Shown one piece after another: positions 1 to 5,810 of a stretch of 12,438 bases of DNA. The notes under the pieces were generated by a model. The model was not told where the DNA came from. It worked only from the letters and a program-made list of their open reading frames with translations, and searched no databases. The stretch spans positions 15,771 to 28,208 of the forward strand of contig DBAV01000109.1 in NCBI GenBank assembly GCA_002291875.1. The letters are read 5' to 3'. This stretch comes from Hyphomonadaceae bacterium UBA1001. Lineage in GTDB: Bacteria > Pseudomonadota > Alphaproteobacteria > Caulobacterales > Aquidulcibacteraceae. Positions within the stretch are counted from its first letter, which is position 1. The number at the start of each line of letters is the position of its first letter. A program made the position numbers and the translations under genes.

Positions 1-79
1 CCAAGCCGCACTGGAGGTGTCGGACGCGCTGGACGATACCGACCGCGGCGCCGGGGGATTCGGCTCGACAGGGGTGTGA
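1..79 (+). CDS. dut: dUTP diphosphatase (dUTPase), C-terminal end only
   Basis: Partial gene cut by the left edge. The frame starting at base 2 reads 25 codons to a TGA at 77-79 and ends in RGAGGFGSTGV. This is the glycine-rich motif V of trimeric dUTPases, the flexible C-terminal arm that closes over the active site. The enzyme hydrolyses dUTP to dUMP and pyrophosphate, which keeps uracil out of DNA and supplies dUMP for thymidylate synthesis. Only the tail is visible, so nothing can be said about the start, the promoter or upstream neighbours. The gene converges on the helicase gene, whose stop lies 95 bp away. I recognise the motif directly, and a different family with this exact tail is unlikely. 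Confidence 0.88.
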   Translation, partial: QAALEVSDALDDTDRGAGGFGSTGV

Positions 80-174
80 GGGGCCGTCACACCGGAAGGG
101 CCAAGCATTGCGAGGTCGTGTCCGGTGCCGATCCCCACAGCATGCTGGATATGCGGCGCACCGCGCTTCACTGC

Positions 175-2640
175 CTACGAGTCCGCCTCTTCCATCGCCT
201 CGGCAATCAACGAATCCGCGGCGGCGTCGAAAATCGCATCGTCGGCGCTGTGTCCGCGGACGGCCTCCTTGCCGATTTCCAGCATGACCGGCACCGCCAG
301 GGGCGAGACGCGGTTCAGGTGCATCACGTCGATGTGGCCCCGCGCCCGCTCCAGCAGGCCAGCCAGCCGCGCTATGTCCAGAAACCCTTCCGCTGCATCG
401 GTACGCGCGGCGTGCAACAGCAGGTGGTCGGGCTGGTGGCTGCGCAGGACATCATAGACAAGGTCGGTCGAGAAGGTGACTTGGCGGCCGGATTTCTCGT
501 GCCCAATCTGCTTCTTGGGCAGCAGCCCGGCGATGATGGCGCAATGCCGGAAGGTGCGCTTCATCAGAACGCTCTCGTCCAGCCAGGCCTCGAGATCGTC
601 GCCCAGCATGTCCTGGTCGAACAGCGCATCCATGTTCAGGCCCGACAGCGGTCGCAGCGCCCAAACGGCCAGCGCGTAGTCATTGCAGACAAAGCCCAGC
701 GGCTGCACGCCCGCGCGCTCCAGCCTCCGCGTCAGCAGCATGCCCAGTGTCTGGTGGGCCAGGCGCCCGTCGAACGGATAGCAGACCAGATAATGTCGGC
801 CGCCACGCGGAAAGGTCTCCACCAGCACCCGCTCGGGGCGCGGGATCATCGAGCGCCGACGCTGGACCTCCAGCCAGGTGCGCACCTGGTCGGGCAGTCC
901 GCCCCAACCCGATCGGTCGTGGATCAGCTCGCGCACCCGCTTGGCCAGGAAGGTGGACAGCGGAAACTTGTTGCCGCCCCAGGAGGGGATCATCGGTTCG
1001 GCGTCGGTGGTGCGGCTGACCAGGGCCGTCAGGCCATCGACCCCCTCCAGCCGCAGGACCTCGCCCGCAAACAGGAAGGTGTCGCCCGGCGCCAGCTGTT
1101 CGATGAAGTATTCCTCCATCCGCCCCAGCAGACGCCCCGCCCGTCCCTTGACGCCACGCCCTGCCCCCAGGGCCAGCCTGAGTTCCAGGGTGTCGGCCTC
1201 GATGATGGTACCGACATTCATGCGATATTCCTGGGCGATCGTCGGATTGCGCACGGTCCACTTGCCGTCGCGCCCCTTCACGATCCGCTTGTGGCGGTCA
1301 TAGGCCCGCAGGGCGTAGCCCCCGGTGGCGACGAAATCGACGACCCGGTCGAAGGTGGGGCGATCGAGGGCCGCATAGGGCGGGGCGGAGCGGATTTCGG
1401 CCAGCAGCGCCTCTTCGGTCCAGGCCTCGCCGACCGCCCGCCCCATCACATGCTGGCACAGGACGTCCAGCGACCCCCAGCGCGACACCGCGCCGTCACG
1501 CTGGCCCGCCAGAACCGCCTCCTGCGCAGCGCGGCATTCCAGGACCTCGAAGCGATTGGTCGGCACCAGAAGGGCGCGCGAAGGTTCGTCCAGGCGATGA
1601 TTGGCGCGCCCGATGCGCTGGATCATGCGCGACGCCCCCTTCGGGGCGCCCATCTGGATCACCAGGTCCACATCGCCCCAGTCGATCCCCAGATCCAGCG
1701 TTGCAGTGCATACTACCGCGCGCAGCGCGCCCGCCGCCATTGCGGCCTCGACACGGCGGCGCTGTTCGACATCCAGTGATCCGTGATGCAGGCCGATGGC
1801 CAGATTGTCGTCGTTGATCCGCCAAAGCTCCTGGAAGGTCACTTCGGCCTGCGAGCGCGTGTTCACGAACACCAGCGCCATGCGCGCCGCCCGGACCCGC
1901 TGATAGACCTCGCGAAAGGCAAATCGTCCCATGTGCCCGGCCCATGGAATGCGTTCATCCGAGACCAGCACCTCGACAACCGGGGCGGCGGCTAGGTCTG
2001 GCGCCTCGACAATGGTGGCCGGTCGGCCGGAGGGCCCCGTCCATGCGGCCAAGGCGGCTGGATCCTCGACCGTCGCCGACAGGCCGACCACCCGCGCGCG
2101 CGGGGCAAAGGCCCTCAGCGTGGCAAGATTCAGGGACAGCAGATCGCCGCGCTTGCCGGGTGCCAGCGCGTGGATTTCATCGACGATGATGGTCGACAGA
2201 TCCTCGAAGAATGTGCGCGCATGGCCCGAGGCCAGCAACAGGGCGACCTGTTCGGGCGTGGTCAGCAGCATATCCGGAGGACGGGCGCGCTGACGCTGGC
2301 GGCGGGCCGTCGGGGTGTCGCCGGTGCGCGTCTCTGCCTGGATCGGCAGGCGCATTTCCTCGATCGGCACCAGCAGGTTGCGCGCGACATCCTGGGCCAG
2401 CGCCTTCAGCGGCGAGACATAAAGGGTGTGCAGGCGGGGCGCATTGGCGCGCTGCCGCGTCAGGGCGACCAAGTCGGGCAGGAATCCCGCCAGGGTCTTG
2501 CCCGCGCCAGTGGGCGCGATCAGCAGGGTATCCTCGCCCCGCTCGGCCTGCCGAAGCATGGCCGCCTGATGCTGGCGCAGGCTCCAGCCGCGCGCCGCGA
2601 ACCAGCCGGCAAAAGGTTCGGGAAGCGACAGGGCGTTCAC
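175..2640 (-). CDS. ligase-associated DNA damage response DEXH-box helicase (Lhr-like)
   Basis: An 821-residue superfamily 2 helicase. Walker A APTGAGKT is at residues 42-49, the DEIH box at 154-157, SAT (motif III) at 188-190, LGIDWGDVDLVI at 317-328, and motif VI QRIGRANHR at 341-349. The C-terminal half is the DEAD/H-associated region, including MKRTFRHCAIIAGLLP, which is typical of the helicase that travels with an ATP-dependent DNA ligase, an exonuclease and the PdeM phosphoesterase in bacterial repair clusters. It should translocate on DNA using ATP in the cytoplasm. The start is GTG at 2640-2638, and it overlaps the stop of the upstream dehydrogenase as GTGA, so translation is probably coupled. 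I see no strong Shine-Dalgarno. None of the usual partners is in the window, and the gene downstream is a convergent dut. The length is normal for the family and there is no sign of damage. Confidence 0.93.
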   Translation of the reverse strand: MNALSLPEPFAGWFAARGWSLRQHQAAMLRQAERGEDTLLIAPTGAGKTLAGFLPDLVALTRQRANAPRLHTLYVSPLKALAQDVARNLLVPIEEMRLPIQAETRTGDTPTARRQRQRARPPDMLLTTPEQVALLLASGHARTFFEDLSTIIVDEIHALAPGKRGDLLSLNLATLRAFAPRARVVGLSATVEDPAALAAWTGPSGRPATIVEAPDLAAAPVVEVLVSDERIPWAGHMGRFAFREVYQRVRAARMALVFVNTRSQAEVTFQELWRINDDNLAIGLHHGSLDVEQRRRVEAAMAAGALRAVVCTATLDLGIDWGDVDLVIQMGAPKGASRMIQRIGRANHRLDEPSRALLVPTNRFEVLECRAAQEAVLAGQRDGAVSRWGSLDVLCQHVMGRAVGEAWTEEALLAEIRSAPPYAALDRPTFDRVVDFVATGGYALRAYDRHKRIVKGRDGKWTVRNPTIAQEYRMNVGTIIEADTLELRLALGAGRGVKGRAGRLLGRMEEYFIEQLAPGDTFLFAGEVLRLEGVDGLTALVSRTTDAEPMIPSWGGNKFPLSTFLAKRVRELIHDRSGWGGLPDQVRTWLEVQRRRSMIPRPERVLVETFPRGGRHYLVCYPFDGRLAHQTLGMLLTRRLERAGVQPLGFVCNDYALAVWALRPLSGLNMDALFDQDMLGDDLEAWLDESVLMKRTFRHCAIIAGLLPKKQIGHEKSGRQVTFSTDLVYDVLRSHQPDHLLLHAARTDAAEGFLDIARLAGLLERARGHIDVMHLNRVSPLAVPVMLEIGKEAVRGHSADDAIFDAAADSLIAEAMEEADS

Positions 2641-3404
2641 GCGCGCAACGTCATGCCACCATCCACGGCGATTCCCTGGCCGGTGACGAAGGCGGAGTCG
2701 TCACTGGCGAGGAACAGCGCAACGCGGGCGACATCGTCGGGGTTGCCAAGGCGCCGCAGCACGGCCTTTCGCGCCCAGATCTCGGCGATGTCCGGGCGCG
2801 CATCCCAAAGCGCAGCGGTCATGCCCGTGCGGATCGCCCCCGGCTCGATCCAGTTCGCGGTCGCGCCATGCCTGCCCATTTCCAGCGCGAGGGCGCGCAC
2901 CAGCCCGGTCAGGCCCGCCTTCGACGCGCAATAGGCGGCAAGGCCGTGGTCAGTATGGTCAGCCATCAAGCTGGCGGTGGCGATGAACCGACCCGCCGGG
3001 GCGGCGCAGAGCGCTTCGATCGCCGCCCGCGCCAGGCGAAAGCTGGCCGACAGGTTCACGTCGAGTACGCGCTGCCAGTCCGCATCGCCATGGCCGGCGA
3101 CGGGCGCCGAGACCGCAATCCCGGCATTGGCGAACACTATGTCCAACCGACCACCGGCCAGCCGTCTCGCCGCCTCGACGCACAGCGCGGGCGCGTCACC
3201 ATCGGACAGGTCGACCGTTAGGGGGCTGATTCGCGGATGACTGTCAGCCAGGGCCATGAGCGGATCTGGATCGCGATCCACGGCCAGCACATGCGCGCCG
3301 TGCGCCGCAAACAGTGAACTCGACGCCGCGCCGATTCCCGAGGCAGCCCCCGTGACGATCGCGACGCGCCCCAATAGCCGCTGTGCCTGAACTTGGCTGG
3401 ACAA
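2637..3404 (-). CDS. short-chain dehydrogenase/reductase (SDR) family oxidoreductase
   Basis: A classical SDR of about 255 residues with a Rossmann fold. From the proposed TTG start, the nucleotide-binding motif TGAASGIG is at residues 18-25, an Asp after beta-2 (VDRD, about residue 43) favours NAD over NADP, the NAG motif is at 93-95, the structural Asn at 117, and the catalytic Ser145, Tyr158 and Lys162 (YCASK). The family oxidises or reduces alcohols, ketones or sugars. The substrate cannot be read from the sequence; 3-hydroxybutyrate dehydrogenase-like activity is possible because DUF3734 patatins often sit near such genes. The frame stays open to 3767, but the only upstream ATG choices add 80 or more low-complexity residues across a strongly structured region. 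I therefore prefer TTG at 3404-3402, 3 nt after GGGGAAG; TTG at 3374-3372 is an alternative. The stop overlaps the helicase start by 4 bp. Confidence 0.85.
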   Translation of the reverse strand: MSSQVQAQRLLGRVAIVTGAASGIGAASSSLFAAHGAHVLAVDRDPDPLMALADSHPRISPLTVDLSDGDAPALCVEAARRLAGGRLDIVFANAGIAVSAPVAGHGDADWQRVLDVNLSASFRLARAAIEALCAAPAGRFIATASLMADHTDHGLAAYCASKAGLTGLVRALALEMGRHGATANWIEPGAIRTGMTAALWDARPDIAEIWARKAVLRRLGNPDDVARVALFLASDDSAFVTGQGIAVDGGMTLRA

Positions 3405-3427
3405 ACGCTTCCCCAACGGTGGCGCCG

Positions 3428-3592
3428 GCTGCGAAAACAGCAGCGGCCCGTGCAACGGTGGCACGGGCGAGGCGTTGCGTGAAGCAGAGGGATGGAGAAG
3501 CGACGTCGGGCGGGCGAAACCTACGGACCCAGGGGGGCTGGGGGGGCTGATGGACCCGGACCCTTCGGCGCTCTCGCCCGCCCGACGCAACG
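3428..3592. other. strongly structured intergenic region (candidate ncRNA or leader)
   Basis: Several perfect inverted repeats lie side by side. GCTGC/GCAGC is at 3428-3432 and 3440-3444. An 8-bp hairpin has arms 3446-3453 and 3461-3468 (GCCCGTGC/GCACGGGC, 7-nt loop). A 14-bp stem pairs 3504-3517 with 3574-3587 (CGTCGGGCGGGCGA and its complement) around a 56-nt loop, and a further 6 bp pair 3473-3478 with 3587-3592, leaving a bulge of about 26 nt on one side. Read on the minus strand, the 8-bp hairpin is followed 8 nt later by TTTT, like a weak terminator, and a weak promoter match lies just upstream of the long stem. It could therefore be a small RNA or a long leader of the dehydrogenase-helicase operon. 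It matches no riboswitch or housekeeping RNA that I can recognise; I looked for SRP, tmRNA, RNase P, 6S, cobalamin, TPP and fluoride signatures. Confidence 0.5.
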
Positions 3593-3593
3593 A

Positions 3594-3621
3594 GTGATAC
3601 CCGAATCGCGCGGGCGGTCGA
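3594..3621 (-). promoter_or_regulatory. possible promoter for the structured region / dehydrogenase operon
   Basis: On the minus strand TCGACC (3621-3616) and TATCAC (3599-3594) are separated by 16 bp. They resemble a degraded -35 and an alphaproteobacterial -10. Transcription would begin around 3588-3585, at the edge of the 14-bp stem. The match is weak and rests on position as much as on sequence. Confidence 0.25.
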
Positions 3622-3708
3622 GCGACGAAACTGTGGCGATGCAGCCACATAGCGTTAAAATTTCGTAGGGTCTTTTCAGCCTGCCGGATCGGACGCACAC
3701 TGACCGTG

Positions 3709-4062
3709 ATGGAAACCTCTGACGCCTCGCAGCCGATCGCCTTCCGTGGGCCCGGCCCAGCGACCACCGTCCGCTTCGATCGCGCCGAGCTCGATCGAAT
3801 TCTCCGGCTGTATGGGAGGATGGTCGCCCTGGGCGAATGGCGCGACTACGCCATCGACATGATGGCCGATCACGCCGTCTTCAGCTGTTTCAGACGGACC
3901 GCCGAAGCGCCCATCGCCCGGATCGAGAAGCGCCCAGCGCTGGCGCGGCGACAGGGGCAGTGGATCGTCACCGGACAGGCCGGCCAGATCCTGCGGCGGG
4001 GACACGATCTGGCGACGGTGCTGCGGCTGTTCGATCGGCAGCTGGTGCGTCCGGTCGACTGA
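3709..4062 (+). CDS. DUF2794 family protein
   Basis: A 117-residue protein that I recognise as the alphaproteobacterial DUF2794 family. The conserved core is VRFDRAELDRILRLYGRMV at residues 21-39, then GEWRDYAIDMM (42-52), AVFSCFRR (56-63) and RIEKRPALARRQG (71-83). It has no signal peptide or membrane segment and should be a small cytosolic protein. Its function is unknown, and I infer none. The start is ATG at 3709; a GTG immediately before it (3706) is equally possible. No clear Shine-Dalgarno is visible. It is divergent from the dehydrogenase-helicase pair and lies 114 bp upstream of the patatin gene. A small hairpin follows the stop. Confidence 0.88.
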   Translation: METSDASQPIAFRGPGPATTVRFDRAELDRILRLYGRMVALGEWRDYAIDMMADHAVFSCFRRTAEAPIARIEKRPALARRQGQWIVTGQAGQILRRGHDLATVLRLFDRQLVRPVD

Positions 4063-4071
4063 GGCGGCTGC

Positions 4072-4086
4072 GCGCCGATACGGCGC
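4072..4086 (+). terminator. small GC hairpin after the DUF2794 gene
   Basis: GCGCCG-ATA-CGGCGC is a perfect 6-bp stem with a 3-nt loop, starting 10 nt after the DUF2794 stop. There is no T-run behind it, so it may only stabilise the 3' end or pause transcription rather than act as a full intrinsic terminator. Confidence 0.3.
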
Positions 4087-4164
4087 CCCATCCTGACGCA
4101 GCGCACACAGTCTGGACTCTGGCGCGGCTGTTCGCGCATGACAACCGTGCAACGGTATCACACC

Positions 4165-4169
4165 AAGGA
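4165..4169 (+). promoter_or_regulatory. ribosome binding site deciding the patatin start
   Basis: AAGGA lies 7 nt before the ATG at 4177. An in-frame ATG at 4138 has no such site, so translation should begin at 4177. Confidence 0.7.
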
Positions 4170-4176
4170 CCCGGAA

Positions 4177-5244
4177 ATGCCCACGCCCCGCAAGATCAAT
4201 CTGGCCCTTCAGGGGGGCGGCTCACACGGGGCGTTCACGTGGGGCGTGCTGGATCGCCTGCTGGCAGACCGGCGGATCGAGATTGAAGCGGTGTCCGGCA
4301 CCTCGGCCGGGGCGGTGAACGCCGTGGTCCTGGCCGAAGGCATGACCGAAGGCGGGGCCGACGGGGCGCGCCAGAACCTGCGGCGGTTCTGGAAGGATGT
4401 CTCTGACGCGGCGCACAATTCACCGTTCCGGCGTTCGCCCTTCGACATCCTGACCGGGGCATGGAGCCTGGACCGAAACCCGACCTTCCTGGCGTTCGAC
4501 CTGCTCTCGCGGCTGGCAAGCCCCTATGACCTCAATCCCATGGACGTGAATCCGCTGCGGGACCTGGTCGGAGGCCTGGTGGATTTCGACAAGGTGCGGC
4601 GCTGTCGGGCGATCGGCGTGTTCATTTCGGCCACCAATGTTGAAACGGGCCGCGTCCGGGTGTTTTCGGCCGAGGAACTGACAACCGAACACGTCATCGC
4701 CTCGACCTGTCTGCCCTATCTGTTTCAGGCGGTCGAGATCGAGGGCGTGCCCTATTGGGATGGCGGCTATGTCGCCAACCCCTCACTCTGGCCTTTCTTC
4801 GACAATTCCAGTTCGAACGACATCGTGATCGTCCAAATCAATCCGCTGATCCGGCCCGGCACGCCGCGCTCGGCCCGCGAGATCTTCAACCGGATGAACG
4901 AGATCACCTTCAATTCCAGCCTGATGGCCGAGTTGCGGGCGGTCGAGTTCGTCCAGCGACTGAAGGACCTGGGCCGCCTCGACGACACCAAGTATCGCCG
5001 CATCAATGTCCACATGATTTCGGACGAGAAGGGCCTGGCCAATCTGGGGGCATCATCCAAGCTGAACGCCGAATGGGCGTTCTTCGAAAAACTGTTCGAG
5101 ATGGGGTATGGCGCCGCCGACCGCTTCCTTCATGACCACCTCGAGCGGATCGGCAAGGGCTGTTCGGTCGACCTGCGGCGGCTGTTCGACGGCGACGGCC
5201 TGACCGACCCCCAGCCGCTCGCCCCCGATGGCGTTGGGGTGTAA
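4177..5244 (+). CDS. patatin-like phospholipase, DUF3734 type
   Basis: A 355-residue patatin-family acyl hydrolase. The oxyanion-hole loop GGGSHG is at residues 13-18, the nucleophile elbow GTSAG at 41-45 (Ser43), and the catalytic Asp in DGGYVANP at 195-202 (Asp195). Together they give a complete Ser-Asp dyad. The C-terminal half, with FNRMNEITFNSSLMAELRA and LGASSKLNAEW, matches the DUF3734 extension. It should cleave acyl esters such as phospholipids; a role in polyhydroxybutyrate granule turnover is sometimes inferred for relatives beside 3-hydroxybutyrate dehydrogenases, but nothing here proves it. No signal peptide is visible, so it is probably cytosolic or membrane-peripheral. The start at 4177 follows AAGGA, and the alternative at 4138 would add 13 unconserved residues. 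A TetR-like gene follows 75 bp downstream on the same strand. Confidence 0.92.
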   Translation: MPTPRKINLALQGGGSHGAFTWGVLDRLLADRRIEIEAVSGTSAGAVNAVVLAEGMTEGGADGARQNLRRFWKDVSDAAHNSPFRRSPFDILTGAWSLDRNPTFLAFDLLSRLASPYDLNPMDVNPLRDLVGGLVDFDKVRRCRAIGVFISATNVETGRVRVFSAEELTTEHVIASTCLPYLFQAVEIEGVPYWDGGYVANPSLWPFFDNSSSNDIVIVQINPLIRPGTPRSAREIFNRMNEITFNSSLMAELRAVEFVQRLKDLGRLDDTKYRRINVHMISDEKGLANLGASSKLNAEWAFFEKLFEMGYGAADRFLHDHLERIGKGCSVDLRRLFDGDGLTDPQPLAPDGVGV

Positions 5245-5309
5245 CCCTCGTTCCAGACAATCGACTGCGCCTGTAATGGCCGTTGCCGGCGGCTGGATTT
5301 CGCGTGTAA
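5240..5309 (+). repeat. three helically phased TGTAA motifs before the first TetR gene
   Basis: TGTAA begins at 5240, 5272 and 5305 (the last two read TGTAATG), giving spacings of 32 and 33 bp, close to three DNA turns. The first copy contains the stop codon of the patatin gene and the last overlaps the proposed -10 of the TetR gene. This could be a repeated operator for autoregulation. The motif is short, so chance is possible. Confidence 0.3.
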
Positions 5310-5310
5310 T
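5283..5310 (+). promoter_or_regulatory. putative promoter giving a near-leaderless TetR transcript
   Basis: TTGCCG (5283-5288) and TGTAAT (5305-5310) are 16 bp apart. The ATG of the regulator begins at 5320, only 9 nt after the -10, and has no Shine-Dalgarno, which together suggest leaderless or near-leaderless translation. Confidence 0.4.
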
Positions 5311-5319
5311 GCGTGTTTC

Positions 5320-5805
5320 ATGATCCTCCCCGGTCAGGACAGGCGTGCGGAGGCGCTGCAGCGCTGCGTGGAGGCGGTGATGGCCGCGCGCGGCCGGCCT
5401 CTTTCGATCCATCAACTGGGCGCCGCCACAGGCGTAAGCGCCCGGATGCTGATCCATCATTTCGCAACCAAGGCTGCGCTCGAGGCCGCCATTTCGGACG
5501 CGCTGGGGGTCAGGCTAAGGGCCAGCCTCGACGCGGTGATGCTGCGTCACCTCCCGTTCAACCTGGCCTCGCTCGAGGCCCATTTCGCTGACACCGGGCC
5601 GGAGGGGCTGGCGACGCTGCTGCGCGTGCTGGCCGCCCGCGCTCTGACCGGCGATGCCACGGCGGCGGCGGTGCTGCGCGAATGCCACGACCTGCTGGCG
5701 GCGCGCCTCGGTGTGCCGCTGGGCGAGTCACAGGGACTGAAAGCGCGTGTGCTGGTGCGCCTGGCCGGGCTGGCGGTGCTGGCGGGGCTCGATTCGCCCG
5801 ACTGA
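5320..5805 (+). CDS. TetR/AcrR-like transcriptional regulator, short
   Basis: A 161-residue protein with an N-terminal TetR-type helix-turn-helix. An amphipathic helix (residues 9-24) is followed by LSIHQLGAATGVSARMLIHHFATKAALEAAI (28-58), where HHF.TK..L is the hallmark end of the DNA-binding domain. The C-terminal ligand or dimer domain is only about 100 residues, shorter than the usual 120-160, and is rich in Leu and Ala. The ligand is not readable. The gene is on the same strand as the patatin gene and 75 bp downstream of it, and it converges on the second patatin gene with only 5 bp between stop codons. It may control one or both patatins or itself, but that is inference from position. 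The start at 5320 lacks a Shine-Dalgarno and may be used leaderless. Confidence 0.8.
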   Translation: MILPGQDRRAEALQRCVEAVMAARGRPLSIHQLGAATGVSARMLIHHFATKAALEAAISDALGVRLRASLDAVMLRHLPFNLASLEAHFADTGPEGLATLLRVLAARALTGDATAAAVLRECHDLLAARLGVPLGESQGLKARVLVRLAGLAVLAGLDSPD

Positions 5806-5810
5806 GCGGT

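Noticed and set aside
90..127. Inverted repeat CACCGGA/TCCGGTG as a bidirectional terminator between dut and the helicase gene
   Set aside because: The stem is only 7 bp with a 24-nt loop and no T-run; too weak to call.
1..174. PdeM phosphoesterase start downstream of the helicase
   Set aside because: A minus-strand frame runs out of the window, but it shows no metallophosphoesterase motif, and the same DNA clearly encodes the dUTPase C-terminus on the plus strand.
76..1779. 567-codon open frame on the plus strand inside the helicase gene
   Set aside because: It is antisense to conserved helicase motifs; its product is Gln/Arg/Ala/His-rich with no family resemblance, as expected of a shadow frame in high-GC DNA.
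3481..3560. Fluoride or guanidine riboswitch, suggested by GGGCTGATGG and an ACGG loop
   Set aside because: The required 5' partner elements and paired geometry are missing; the resemblance is limited to a few bases.
3428..3592. 6S RNA or SRP RNA gene
   Set aside because: There is no SRP GGAA-type tetraloop domain, and unpaired bases occur on one side only rather than as the symmetric central bubble of 6S RNA.
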